DNA of 64,000 bases from Microbispora triticiradicis (GTDB taxonomy: Bacteria > Actinomycetota > Actinomycetes > Streptosporangiales > Streptosporangiaceae). Shown piece by piece: positions 24,038 to 32,761 of this stretch. Location: contig QFZU02000057.1 of the NCBI GenBank assembly GCA_003260025.2, positions 55,043 through 119,042 on the forward strand. The letters are read 5' to 3'. Position 1 is the first letter of the stretch, and every line of letters starts with the position of its first letter. The notes under the pieces were generated by a model. The model did not search any database. It worked only from the letters and a program-made list of their open reading frames with translations, and was not told the origin of the DNA. The position numbers and the translations under genes were made by a program.

Positions 24038-24097
24038 GTCGCCGGATCTTTCCACAAAGGTAGGCTCCCGGGTCGGGACGCGGAAAGGTAGCGAATA

Positions 24098-25594
24098 ATG
24101 GCCGATTTTGGGCATGACCTGTGGTTCGGGGCCTTCCTCAGGCCGGACGCGGCGGGACACCACCGGATCGTGCGGCAGGCCGTGCTGGCCGACGAGCTGG
24201 GCCTCGACGTCATCGGCGTCCAGGACCACCCGTACCAGCCGTCGTTCCTGGACACCTGGACGCTGCTGTCGGTGCTGGCGGCGCGCACGGAGCGGGTGCG
24301 GCTGTTCCCCGACGTGGTGAACCTCCCGCTGCGGCCACCCGCGGTGCTGGCCAGGGCCGCCGCGTCGCTCGACATCCTCAGCGGCGGCCGGGTGGAGCTG
24401 GGGCTCGGGGCCGGGGCGTTCTGGGACGGCGTCGCGGCCATGGGCGGCCCGCGCCGCGACCCCGGCGACGCGGTCGAGGCGCTGGAGGAGGCCGTCGCGG
24501 TCCTGCGCGCGCTGTGGACGCCCGGCGAGGGCGTACGGCTCGACGGCCGGCACTACCGGCTGGAGGGCGCGCGGCCGGGGCCGTTCCCCCCGCATCCGAT
24601 CGGGCTGTGGATCGGCGCGTACAAGCGGCGCATGCTGGAGCTGACCGGGCGGCTCGGCGACGGCTGGGTGCCCTCGTCGGGGTACGCCGCGCCGGACGAC
24701 CTGGGCGCGATGACGGCGATCCTGGACGCCGCCGCCGAACGGGCCGGGCGCGATCCCGCCGGGATCCGCCGCGTCTACAACATCGAGGGACGGTTCTCCG
24801 GCGCCGCCGGGGAGGGGTTCCTGAACGGGCCGCCCGGCGTGTGGGCCGAGCGGCTCGCCGGTCTCGTGCGGGACCACGGCATGAGCGTCTTCGTGCTCGC
24901 GGTGGACGACGACAGGGACCTCAAGGTCTTCGCCGAGGAGGTCGCCCCCGCCGTACGCGAGGCGGTGGCACGGGAGCGCGGACGGGCCGGACGGGCGGAC
25001 GAGGACGCTGTGGCCCCCGCCGGTCACCGGGCCGCGGCCTCGGTGCCGGCCGCCCTGGACGAGGCGACCCGGCCGCGGCTGCCCAAGCGGGATCCCGCCG
25101 CGCTGACGCCGCAGCAGCGGGCGGCCGGGCAGCGGCTCGTGCTCATCCACGATCACCTGCGCCGCGAGCTGACCCAGATCAGGGACGCGCTGGAGCAGGT
25201 CGCCGCGGGCCGCTCCGACGCCGCGGCGCTCCGCTCGATGATCAACGAGCTCACCATGCGGCAGAACTACTGGACGCTGGGCACGTTCTGCGCGTCGTAC
25301 TGCCGGCTGCTGACCACCCACCACACGATCGAGGACGAGCACATGTTCCCGATGCTGGCGGCGGCGCAGGGGTCGCTGGCGCCGGTGGTCGAGCGGCTGG
25401 AGCAGGAGCACGAGGTGATCGCCGAGGTGCTGACCGGCCTGGACGCCGCGCTCGTGGCGATGATCGAGGACCCGGACCGGCTCGACGGCGTCCGCGCGCA
25501 GGTGGACCTGCTGTCGGACGTGCTGCTGTCGCACCTGCGGTACGAGGAGGAGGAGCTCGTCGAGCCCATCTCCCGCCTCGGCCTCGACATCTGA
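24098..25594 (+). CDS. F420-type LLM oxidoreductase fused to a C-terminal hemerythrin domain
   Basis: 498 residues. Residues 1 to about 300 form a luciferase-like (LLM) TIM barrel: LWFGAFLRPDAAGHHRIVRQ, LDVIGVQDHPY, LDILSGGRVELGLGAG, GDGWVPSSGY. After a charged linker (about 300-345) a hemerythrin-like four-helix bundle follows, with ligand candidates in LIHDHLRREL, HHTIEDEHMFP, EQEHEVI and SHLRYEEEELVEP, enough His/Glu for a di-iron site. The enzyme may link F420/flavin chemistry to O2 or NO sensing at the iron centre. Divergent from the nucleotidyltransferase pair; AAAGG lies at 9 nt. Confidence 0.85.
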   Translation: MADFGHDLWFGAFLRPDAAGHHRIVRQAVLADELGLDVIGVQDHPYQPSFLDTWTLLSVLAARTERVRLFPDVVNLPLRPPAVLARAAASLDILSGGRVELGLGAGAFWDGVAAMGGPRRDPGDAVEALEEAVAVLRALWTPGEGVRLDGRHYRLEGARPGPFPPHPIGLWIGAYKRRMLELTGRLGDGWVPSSGYAAPDDLGAMTAILDAAAERAGRDPAGIRRVYNIEGRFSGAAGEGFLNGPPGVWAERLAGLVRDHGMSVFVLAVDDDRDLKVFAEEVAPAVREAVARERGRAGRADEDAVAPAGHRAAASVPAALDEATRPRLPKRDPAALTPQQRAAGQRLVLIHDHLRRELTQIRDALEQVAAGRSDAAALRSMINELTMRQNYWTLGTFCASYCRLLTTHHTIEDEHMFPMLAAAQGSLAPVVERLEQEHEVIAEVLTGLDAALVAMIEDPDRLDGVRAQVDLLSDVLLSHLRYEEEELVEPISRLGLDI

Positions 25595-25744
25595 GCACCG
25601 ACATCTGAGCACCGACATCTGAGCACCGGCGCCTGAGGACCGGCACCCGGGCACCCGCACCTGAGCGCCGGCACCTGACCACCGGCACCTGACCACCGGC
25701 ACCTGGGCATCGGCACCTGGGCATCGGTATCCGGGCGCCGGCAT
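25591..25744. repeat. Eleven tandem 14-bp repeats
   Basis: Consensus CTGAGCACCGGCAC, eleven full units from 25591 to 25744 plus half a unit, with variants such as CTGACCACCGGCAC (twice) and CTGGGCATCGGCAC. The first unit contains the stop codon of the LLM-hemerythrin gene. It is a minisatellite with no spacers, so not a CRISPR. Confidence 0.85.
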
Positions 25745-25790
25745 CCGGGCGTGGCCGAAAACCGGGGTGCGGCGGCGGGGCCCGCGCGCC

Positions 25791-25796
25791 TACGCT
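25791..25796 (+). promoter_or_regulatory. -10 box of a leaderless promoter for the deaminase gene
   Basis: TACGCT ends 6 nt before GTG 25803; no ribosome site is present. Confidence 0.5.
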
Positions 25797-25802
25797 GCCG
25801 CC

Positions 25803-26792
25803 GTGCGCGATCTCGCCCTGCTGCCCAAGGCCCACCTGCACGTCCACCTGGAGAGCACGGTCCGGCCGGACACGCTGGCCGAGATCGCGGCGGCCAACGG
25901 CCTGCCCGTGCCCGCCCGCCCCGCCGGGCCCTTCGCCGGCTTCCGCGCGTTCGCCGACCACGGTTCGCTCGTACGGGAGTGCCTGGTCCGGCCGGAGGAC
26001 TTCCACCGGATCGCCGTGGAGTTCTGCGCGGACGAGGCGGCGCAGGGCACCCGGTGGGCGGAGGTGACCTTCACCGCGGCCTCGCACGGCGAACGGCTCG
26101 GCGCCCCGGAGATGCCGCTGGAGGCCGTGCTCGCCGGCCTCGCCGAGGGGCGCGCGGCGTACGGCGTGGAGTGCGGGGTGCTGCTCGACCACTCGCGGCG
26201 GCGGCCGGTCGAGCGGGCCCGGCGCACCGTGGAGCTCGCGACCCGGTACGCCGGGGACGGCGTGCTCGGCGTTGGAGTGGCCGGTGAGGAGTCCTACCCG
26301 CTGGCGCCGTTCGCCGAGGTCTTCGCCGACGCGGCGGAGGCGGGCCTGCACGTCGTGCACCACGCGGGCGAGATCGAGGGCCCCGGCAGCGTCCGCGAGG
26401 CGATCACGGTCGGGCGGGCCGAGCGGCTGGGCCACGGCGTCCGGGTGCTGGAGGACCCGGATCTGACCGCCGAGGTACGCGAGCGGGGCATCCCCCTGGA
26501 GGTGTGCCCGTCGTCCAACGTCGCGCTCGGCCTGGTGGACGGCCTCGCGGCCCACCCGTTCCCACGGCTACGCGAGGCGGGGCTCGCCGTCACGCTGAAC
26601 ACCGACATCCCGTCCGTCACCGGCACCACCCTGACGGATGAGTACGCCAGGGTCCGGGAGGTCTTCGGCTACGACGACGCGGCGCTGGCCGGGCTCGCCC
26701 GCGCCTCGGTGGACGCGTCCTTCGCGCCGGAGGCGGCGAAGCGGGCGCTGCGCCGCGACGTGGACGCCTGGCTCGCCGGTCCCGCCTCCTGA
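25803..26792 (+). CDS. Adenosine-deaminase-family amidohydrolase
   Basis: 329 residues. Metal ligands: H-x-H at 13/15 (AHLHVHLEST), His in HHAGE (about residue 187, with the catalytic Glu 190), and Asp 268. In bona fide adenosine deaminases the last motif is NTDDP; here it is NTDIPS, so the second Asp, which contacts the purine, is replaced by Ile. The enzyme therefore probably deaminates or hydrolyses a related substrate rather than adenosine itself. Start GTG 25803 directly follows a leaderless-type promoter. Confidence 0.75.
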   Translation: MRDLALLPKAHLHVHLESTVRPDTLAEIAAANGLPVPARPAGPFAGFRAFADHGSLVRECLVRPEDFHRIAVEFCADEAAQGTRWAEVTFTAASHGERLGAPEMPLEAVLAGLAEGRAAYGVECGVLLDHSRRRPVERARRTVELATRYAGDGVLGVGVAGEESYPLAPFAEVFADAAEAGLHVVHHAGEIEGPGSVREAITVGRAERLGHGVRVLEDPDLTAEVRERGIPLEVCPSSNVALGLVDGLAAHPFPRLREAGLAVTLNTDIPSVTGTTLTDEYARVREVFGYDDAALAGLARASVDASFAPEAAKRALRRDVDAWLAGPAS

Positions 26793-26947
26793 GGTCCAGT
26801 GATGCCGGGCGGATGACGGTGAAAGAAGGCGTATCTGTGACCGGACATGAGCCAAGTGGCGGGAGTCAGGCGTGTTTCCCCCCGCGGAGGCCTGCCCTTC
26901 TGGGATGATCTCGGGAAAAACCATCGGACATCGAGAGACCGTGACTG

Positions 26948-28198
26948 ATGCCCCCCATTGACCAACTAACCGCCTTCGTGTCGGCCCATCCGGTCGAGAC
27001 AGTCATCATCAGCGTCATCGCCCTGGTCTTGCTGGTCCTGGCCTTCTTCGCGCTCCGCGCCCTCATCCGCCTGTTCCGCCGCTGGGCGGCCGGCCGTCCC
27101 ACCGAGGACGTCCTCACCATCGTCGCCGCCAGCATCGCGACCGGCGTGTCCGCGCAGGGCATGTGGCGCTTCTCCGGCGACGTGCTCGGCTTCGACGGGC
27201 CGCTGCGGCTCCTGCTGTTCGCCTTCATCGAGGTCGCCGTCATCACCAGCGCCGTACGGGCCCGGCGCAACATGCGGGAGAACTACTCCGCCGGCATCGA
27301 CGGCGTCGCCGTCTGGGCGCTCACCTGCCTGTCGGCGGTCCTGTCGAGCATGGACGCCCGCAGCGTCGCCGAGGCCGTGTTCCGGCTCGCCGCCCCGCTC
27401 GTGGCCGCCTGGCTGTGGGAACGCGGCATGGCGATCGAGCGGGTCCGCATCACCGGCCGCGGCCGCATCAACTGGCGGCTGACCCCCGAGCGGATCCTGG
27501 TCCGGGTCGGCCTGGCCGAGGTGAGCGACCGTACGGCGAGCGAGGTGGACGCGCACCGCAGGCTCACCCGGGTGGCGCTGGCCGCCAAGCGGGTCCGGGC
27601 GCTGCGCGAGGCCGGGGCGCCGGACCGCAAGATGCGCGCCGCGATGGCGAGGCTCGACAAGGCGATGGACCAGGCCGTCGAGTACACCGGGCTGGCCGTG
27701 GACGAGAAGCGGCAGGAGGCGCTGCTGTCGCAGATCGGTGCCCTCTACAACACCTCGGCGCTGATCGACCTCGCCCCGCCGGTGCCGTGGGGGCCGGAGC
27801 CCGAGCCGCCCGCCCCGGTGGCGCTGCCCGCCGCGACCATCGCGGAGCTGATCGACGACGAGGAGGAGGACCTCCCGGCCGAGCCGGCGCCCGTCGTCGA
27901 CACCGCCCAGCGCGCGACCCAGTTGCGCACCGCGCGGCAGTACTGGGACCAGCAGATCGCGCGCAAGTACGTCCCCCGGGCCGCCGACATCGCCAAGGAG
28001 GTCGGCATCCCGCTCCTCGTGGCGAAGGAGTGGCGGGCGCTGTGGAAGCTCGAACCCCAGGCGTACGCGCTGATCGAGGCGGCCTACCGGGAGCACGGGA
28101 TCGTCGACACCGGCACGTTCCCGGCCATCGAGGTGCCCGAGCGCGAGCGCGTGCTCGTCGTCAACGGCTCCGCCGGAGCGGCGCACGACGCCTCCTGA
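26948..28198 (+). CDS. DUF2637-like membrane protein with C-terminal HTH-like region
   Basis: 416 residues. Hydrophobic segments near residues 18-38 (VIISVIALVLLVLAFFALRAL), 55-70, 80-100, 118-135 and 140-155, then a helical basic region (about 160-275), an acidic linker (EEEDLPAEPAPV) and a helical C-terminal part (YVPRAADIAKEVGIPLLVAK) that resembles a helix-turn-helix. The layout parallels the AICE protein at 1340. Possible kin of Spd/DUF2637 proteins, or a remnant of an older element. Function unknown. Followed by a strong terminator. Confidence 0.5.
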   Translation: MPPIDQLTAFVSAHPVETVIISVIALVLLVLAFFALRALIRLFRRWAAGRPTEDVLTIVAASIATGVSAQGMWRFSGDVLGFDGPLRLLLFAFIEVAVITSAVRARRNMRENYSAGIDGVAVWALTCLSAVLSSMDARSVAEAVFRLAAPLVAAWLWERGMAIERVRITGRGRINWRLTPERILVRVGLAEVSDRTASEVDAHRRLTRVALAAKRVRALREAGAPDRKMRAAMARLDKAMDQAVEYTGLAVDEKRQEALLSQIGALYNTSALIDLAPPVPWGPEPEPPAPVALPAATIAELIDDEEEDLPAEPAPVVDTAQRATQLRTARQYWDQQIARKYVPRAADIAKEVGIPLLVAKEWRALWKLEPQAYALIEAAYREHGIVDTGTFPAIEVPERERVLVVNGSAGAAHDAS

Positions 28199-28215
28199 CC
28201 TGACCGTACGCGTCG

Positions 28216-28259
28216 CAGGGCGGCGGGCCGGGGAACCGGTCCCGCCGCCCTGTGTTTTT
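28216..28259 (+). terminator. Intrinsic terminator
   Basis: CAGGGCGGCGGG (28216-28227) pairs perfectly with CCCGCCGCCCTG (28241-28252), then TGTTTTTC. One of the few hairpins here with a genuine T-run. Confidence 0.85.
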
Positions 28260-28479
28260 CGGAACCGGCACGCTTCCGGAACCGGCGCGGTCCCGCGACC
28301 GGCCGTTTCGCCAGGCGGCGTCTTTCCGGGCCGCTTTCCCGGACGCTTACCACCCCCCGATACCGGACACTTTCCGGCGACTCGGGCAAGGACACTCCTA
28401 CTTTCCCGTGACATCGCGGGCGGCCGCGCGGACGTCAACTCTGCGGCGACTGACTCGGCTCCCACGCTGAAGGAGTGCT

Positions 28480-28953
28480 ATGGAGATCTCGGGGGACGGC
28501 GAGGGAAACCGCGTGGCGCGGCTCGCGGGCGGACGGGACCAGGTGGGGCGGGCGCGCAGGCTCGTGTCGGCCGCCCTGGGGCGCGGCCACCCCCGGCACG
28601 ACGACTGCGTCCTGCTCACGAGCGAGATCGCGACCAACGCCGTCGTCCACTCCCGCTCGGGGAACGGCGGCACGTTCACCCTCACCGTGTCGTGCCTGCC
28701 CGACCGGGTGCGCATCGGCGTGCAGGACGACGGCTCCGCCGGGCCGCCCTGCGCCGGCCACCCGCTGCCGAACGCGTCGAGCCAGGGCGGGCGCGGCATG
28801 CCGCTGCTCGACATGCTCTCCGACCGGTGGGGACTGGTCCGGGAGGGCGGACGCAACGAGGTGTGGTTCGAGATCTGGTTCGACGGCGGGCGGCGCCCGG
28901 CCGCCCTGCGGCGCGGGTGGCCGGCGACCCGCATCCGGCTCGTCGCCGGCTGA
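28480..28953 (+). CDS. RsbW-like anti-sigma factor / serine kinase (HATPase_c_2)
   Basis: 157 residues. The GHKL ATPase pattern is visible: the N-box LLTSEIATNAVVHS at about residues 45-58, VQDDG (G1) and QGGRGMPLLDMLSD (G2). Single-domain proteins of this type in actinomycetes bind sigma factors or phosphorylate anti-anti-sigma proteins. No partner gene is adjacent. GGAG lies 5 nt before ATG 28480. Confidence 0.85.
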   Translation: MEISGDGEGNRVARLAGGRDQVGRARRLVSAALGRGHPRHDDCVLLTSEIATNAVVHSRSGNGGTFTLTVSCLPDRVRIGVQDDGSAGPPCAGHPLPNASSQGGRGMPLLDMLSDRWGLVREGGRNEVWFEIWFDGGRRPAALRRGWPATRIRLVAG

Positions 28954-29037
28954 GCGGGTACACCCATTTGTGGTGATTTCACGTTGGGAAGGGGCAAAAA
29001 CCAACTAATCTAATCGGGAAAGTAGGAGGACTTTTCC

Positions 29038-30027
29038 ATGGCTCTGCCCGACTTCCTGGTCATCGGTGTGCCGAAAGCCGGCACCACCGCCCTGCATGCG
29101 GCGCTCGCCCGCCACCCGGGGCTCTTCATGTCACCCGTCAAGGAACCGAAGTTCTTCCTCACCGACGGCCCGCCGCCGGCCAAGGGCGGGCCGGGCGACG
29201 CGGAGACCTACCGCGAGCACGTGTGGCGGCGCGCCGACTACGAGGCGCTCTTCGCGGACGCGCCGCCCGGGACGCTCGCCGGCGAGTCCACCCCCTTCTA
29301 CCTGTACGACCTGGACGCCCAGCGGCGGATCAGGGAGACCGTCCCCGACGCGAAGCTGATCGTCTCGCTGCGCGACCCGGTGGAACGGGCGCACTCCAAC
29401 TGGACGCACCTGTGGTCGGCCGGCCTGGAGCCGATCGGCGACGTGATCGAGGCGTGCGCCGCCGAGAGGCGGCGCGTCGCGGACGGCTGGTCGCCGTTCT
29501 GGCACTACGTGGGCCTCGGCCGGTACGGCGAGCAGCTCGCGCACCTGTTCACGCTGTTCCCCCGCGAGCAGGTGCTGGTCTTCCGCTACCGCGACCTGGT
29601 CGACCGGCCCGCCGACACGCTGGACCGCATCTGCGCCTTTCTGGGGGTGGAGCAGGGGCTCGTCGGCGAGGTGCCCAGGGAGAACGTCACCGCCCATCCG
29701 CGGCAGAGCCGCAGGCACCGTGTCCTCGCCCGGATCGCCCGGCTCGGGGATCCCTTCCTGGGCCAGCGGCTGACCAGTCCGCTGGAGCGGATGCTGCAGC
29801 GCGACGCGCAACCCCGGCGGCCGCTCACCTGGGAGCAGCGCCAGGAGCTGCTGGCCTACTTCGCCGCCGACATCGCGCTGCTCCGCGACCTGCTGGAGGA
29901 GGACTTCAGCGACTGGCTGCGCCCCCGGGAGCGGTCGGGCGGCCTGGTGGGCGCCCGGCCCGACGGCCAGCGGCAGGCCCGCAACGGCCGCGTCAGAGGC
30001 GTGGACGGCCCGCCGGCCGGGCGGTGA
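29038..30027 (+). CDS. PAPS-dependent sulfotransferase
   Basis: 329 residues. The 5'-phosphosulfate loop IGVPKAGTTALHAALARHPG is at residues 9-28 and the 3'-phosphate motif VSLRDPVERAHSNW at about 110-123. GRYGEQLAHLFTLFPREQVL and FRYRDLVDRPADTL match the family. It transfers sulfate from PAPS to an unknown acceptor (glycan, lipid or small molecule). AGGAGG lies 7 nt before the ATG; the gene stands alone and is followed by a hairpin. Confidence 0.88.
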   Translation: MALPDFLVIGVPKAGTTALHAALARHPGLFMSPVKEPKFFLTDGPPPAKGGPGDAETYREHVWRRADYEALFADAPPGTLAGESTPFYLYDLDAQRRIRETVPDAKLIVSLRDPVERAHSNWTHLWSAGLEPIGDVIEACAAERRRVADGWSPFWHYVGLGRYGEQLAHLFTLFPREQVLVFRYRDLVDRPADTLDRICAFLGVEQGLVGEVPRENVTAHPRQSRRHRVLARIARLGDPFLGQRLTSPLERMLQRDAQPRRPLTWEQRQELLAYFAADIALLRDLLEEDFSDWLRPRERSGGLVGARPDGQRQARNGRVRGVDGPPAGR

Positions 30028-30032
30028 CACCC

Positions 30033-30065
30033 GGCCGGAGCGCGAGCCCCGCTCGTGCTCCGGCC
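30033..30065 (+). terminator. Hairpin terminator after the sulfotransferase gene
   Basis: GGCCGGAGCGCGAGC pairs with GCTCGTGCTCCGGCC (one mismatch) around CCC, starting 6 bp after the stop. The following 30070-30180 consists of loosely repeated CCCGGCTCCCAC-like units and holds no gene. Confidence 0.65.
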
Positions 30066-30230
30066 GCCACCTCTCCCGTATCCGGCTCCCACACCCGGCT
30101 CCCACCACCCGGCGCGCGCCACCCGGCTCCCGCGGCCCCGGCCTCCCCGCCCGGCCGTCCGCCGACGCCCCCGGACCCGCCCGGCGGTGTTCGGCGGAGG
30201 TGGTCGGCGGCGGTGGTCAGCCGTCGGTGG

Positions 30231-31106
30231 TCAGCGCAGCTCGGTACGCAGCTCGTGGCCCCCGTCGGCGCGGGTCAGCTCGTAGTACAGCCGGTGGCCG
30301 CCGGGCACGGGCACGACCGACAGGTAACGCAGCCCGCCCGCCCCGTGCTCCGACTGGGCGACGGGCGCGGTCCCGGTCGCGGTGAGGGTGGACGGGTCGG
30401 GGCCGATCGCCACGCCCGTGCGCTCCTCGTAGTTCTCCGCCGCCGACGCGCGGCCGTCGTAGTAGGCGATGACGGTCTCCCCGCTGAAGGTGACCGCGCT
30501 CACCCGTACGCCTCGGGAGTCCCACTGGCCGGGCCGCCGGTCGAGCGCGGTCCCCTGCCAGGTCCAGGCGATCCCGTCCGCGCTGGTGGCGTAGTCGGTC
30601 ACCATCTGGTCGGCCTCGTCGGGGTCCTCCAGCGGGTGGCACGACGCCCACAGGTGCCACACGCCGCCGTGGTGCAGGATGACCGGGTCCTTGACGCCGG
30701 TCTTGAGGTCGCCGGGGAGCACGACCCGCGCGTCGGCGGGATCGAACTCCGCCGGGTCGGCGGCCTCGATCATCTCGACCCGCCAGTGCTTGGTGCCGTA
30801 CGTGGCGCAGCTGAGGTAGAGGCGCCACGACCCGTCGGGCGTCGCCACGAGCGTGGGCCGCTCCAGCGACTCGGTCTTCATCTCGTCCTTGGTGATCGTG
30901 AGGATCCGCTCGAACCGCTCGCCGTCGGCCGACCGGGCGATCTCCACGGCGTACCCCCGGCCGGAGCCGATCGGGCGGCGCAGCCGGTAGGCCAGATAGA
31001 TCCACCCGTCCCGGCTCACGGCGCTGGGCGCGCCCGCCCAGTAGCCGGGCCCGTCTCCGGGTGGCGGGATCGCGACGACTGACCGTTCCGGCTTCGGTGC
31101 GAACAC
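30231..31106 (-). CDS. Five-bladed beta-propeller glycosidase-like protein
   Basis: 291 residues, GTG 31106 with GGAGAAGAG upstream. Repeated blade motifs suit the GH32/43/68/130 fold: WIYLAYRLRRPIGSGRGYAV, ERPTLVATPDGSWRLYLSCA, VKDPVILHHGGVWHLWASC (the Asp-Pro after Lys is typical of family 43-like sites) and YYDGRASAAENYEERTG. There is no signal peptide, so it acts in the cytoplasm or is a non-secreted phosphorylase/hydrolase. Exact family and substrate not determinable by eye. Confidence 0.65.
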   Translation of the reverse strand: MFAPKPERSVVAIPPPGDGPGYWAGAPSAVSRDGWIYLAYRLRRPIGSGRGYAVEIARSADGERFERILTITKDEMKTESLERPTLVATPDGSWRLYLSCATYGTKHWRVEMIEAADPAEFDPADARVVLPGDLKTGVKDPVILHHGGVWHLWASCHPLEDPDEADQMVTDYATSADGIAWTWQGTALDRRPGQWDSRGVRVSAVTFSGETVIAYYDGRASAAENYEERTGVAIGPDPSTLTATGTAPVAQSEHGAGGLRYLSVVPVPGGHRLYYELTRADGGHELRTELR

Positions 31107-31426
31107 GTCTCTTCTCCGTGGGTGCGCGACGACGGTGGGCGGCTGGACGCCGTCCCTTCCTGGCTGTCCTCAATTACCAGCGGCCCGACGAGGAGGCCAA
31201 GCGTCCTCGCCATCGGACGGCCATCTCTATACAAAACCCGCTTAGTTTGCGGGTTTTGTCAGGATAGGCCAGAAACCCCGATGCGCGCGCCCCCACCTGC
31301 GACGGAAAAGGGACTGAACCCGGAGCGGCAGGGGGGCGTATCTCCGGGCGTAAGGGCATGCCGACACCGTTCCGACCCCCTCGCAGTCCGACCCCTCGCA
31401 GGTCTGACCCACTTTCAGGAGGCCCC
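31107..31426. other. Divergent intergenic region with an AT-rich hairpin; no gene seen
   Basis: 320 bp between the propeller gene (minus) and the TIGR03118-like gene (plus). No convincing frame. It contains the AT-rich hairpin at 31231-31259 and, near 31375-31408, a repeated GACCCCTCGCAG-like unit. Confidence 0.5.
31231..31259. terminator. AT-rich hairpin in the divergent gap
   Basis: ACAAAACCCGC (31231-31241) pairs perfectly with GCGGGTTTTGT (31249-31259), loop TTAGTTT. It would be a bidirectional terminator, but it lies in a divergent promoter region, where a regulatory role is equally possible. Confidence 0.5.
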
Positions 31427-32680
31427 ATGCGGGCACGTATCGTCACGCTCTGTGCCGTGCCGCTCACGCTGGCGCTCGCCGGCGCGGCCCCGGCCCATCC
31501 CGCCTCGGCCGCCGGCGCCTCGCGCCACGCGGAGAGCCGTCCCGGCCACCAGGCCCACCCACTCGCCCGTCCCCTTGCCCGACCGCCCGCTCAGGCGGCG
31601 CGCACGTCCACCCGGTTCGCCGAGGTCCCCCTGGTCTCCGACGTGGCGGGCAAGGCCGCCGTCACGGACCCGAAGCTGGTCAACCCCTGGGGCCTCGCCA
31701 TGAGCGCGACCCTGTGGGTGTCCAACGCGGGCACCGGCACCGCCACCGTCTACACCGGCGGCGCGGGCGCGGTCAAAAAGGCACCCACCACGGTCGCGAT
31801 CCCCGGCGGGACCCCCACCGGGCAGGTGGCGTACACCGGGAACGCCTTCACGATCAAGGGAAGGGCGGGGACCGCGCCCGCCTCGTTCATCTTCTCCAGC
31901 CCGAGCGGCGCCATCACCGCCTGGAGCGCCAAGGCCGACCCCGGCAACGCGGTCATCGCCGCGTTCACCCGCGGCGCCGACTACAAGGGCCTGGCGCTGA
32001 TGAACACCAACCGCGGCACGTTCCTGCTCGCGCCGTCGTTCTCCCACCGCCGCGTCCACGTCTTCGACGAGGACTTCCGGCGGGTGCGGCTGTCGAACCG
32101 CCAGTTCCGCGACCCGTCGCTGCCCGCCCGCTACTCCCCCTTCAACGTGGAGATCGTCGGCGACTCCGTCATGGTCGCGTACGCGCGGCGCGATCCCGGC
32201 ACCGGCAAGCCGGTCGCGGGGCGGGGCAACGGGTTCGTCAGCGTGTTCACCGCCGACGGGCGTTTCGTACGGCGCCTCGCCTCCCGCGGCCCGCTCAACG
32301 CGCCCTGGGCGATGGCCCTCGCCCCCCAGGGGTTCGGCGCGTACGCCGGGGCGCTGCTCGTGGGCAACTTCGGCGACGGGTGGATCAACGCGTACAACCC
32401 CCGGACCGGCCGCTACCTCGGCCCGCTGCGCCGCGCGGACGGCGGGGCGATCGCCCTGGAGGGCCTGTGGGACCTCGAACCGGGCACGGCCGGAAACGGC
32501 GGCACCGACGCGGTGTGGTTCTCCGCCGGGATCTCCAGGGCGCGGCACGGGTTGCTCGGCCTGATCCGCCCCGCCACCGCCGGCGCCGCCGCCTCCCCCT
32601 CGGCGACGCCCTCCCCCTCACCCTCGCCTTCGGCCGCGCACCGCCACGGAAGCGGCGCCGGAAGCGGCTACGGCTACTGA
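31427..32680 (+). CDS. Secreted TIGR03118-like beta-propeller protein
   Basis: 417 residues with a perfect AGGAGG before ATG 31427. A signal peptide (VTLCAVPLTLALAGAAPAHP) is followed by a His/Pro/Arg-rich stretch and a propeller domain: LVNPWGLAMSATLWVSNAGT, TGTATVYTGG, NAPWAMALAPQGFGAYAG and LLVGNFGDGWINAYNP are the landmarks of the TIGR03118 family. It ends in a Ser/Pro-rich tail with HRHGSGAGSGYGY. Extracytoplasmic; function unknown. Confidence 0.78.
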   Translation: MRARIVTLCAVPLTLALAGAAPAHPASAAGASRHAESRPGHQAHPLARPLARPPAQAARTSTRFAEVPLVSDVAGKAAVTDPKLVNPWGLAMSATLWVSNAGTGTATVYTGGAGAVKKAPTTVAIPGGTPTGQVAYTGNAFTIKGRAGTAPASFIFSSPSGAITAWSAKADPGNAVIAAFTRGADYKGLALMNTNRGTFLLAPSFSHRRVHVFDEDFRRVRLSNRQFRDPSLPARYSPFNVEIVGDSVMVAYARRDPGTGKPVAGRGNGFVSVFTADGRFVRRLASRGPLNAPWAMALAPQGFGAYAGALLVGNFGDGWINAYNPRTGRYLGPLRRADGGAIALEGLWDLEPGTAGNGGTDAVWFSAGISRARHGLLGLIRPATAGAAASPSATPSPSPSPSAAHRHGSGAGSGYGY

Positions 32681-32761
32681 GGATCGGGACGAAAGCCCAG
32701 CTCACGACGCTCGGCCGCGGACACGCCACCCCGCGGCCGAGCGCCCCCACCCGGGAGCGGT

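Noticed and set aside
25591..25744. Possible CRISPR array
   Set aside because: Units are 14 bp and contiguous with no spacers and no cas genes nearby; it is a minisatellite.
23351..25744. Single 797-codon minus-strand gene including the second nucleotidyltransferase
   Set aside because: Only the last 228 codons look like protein; the rest is antisense to the LLM-hemerythrin gene.
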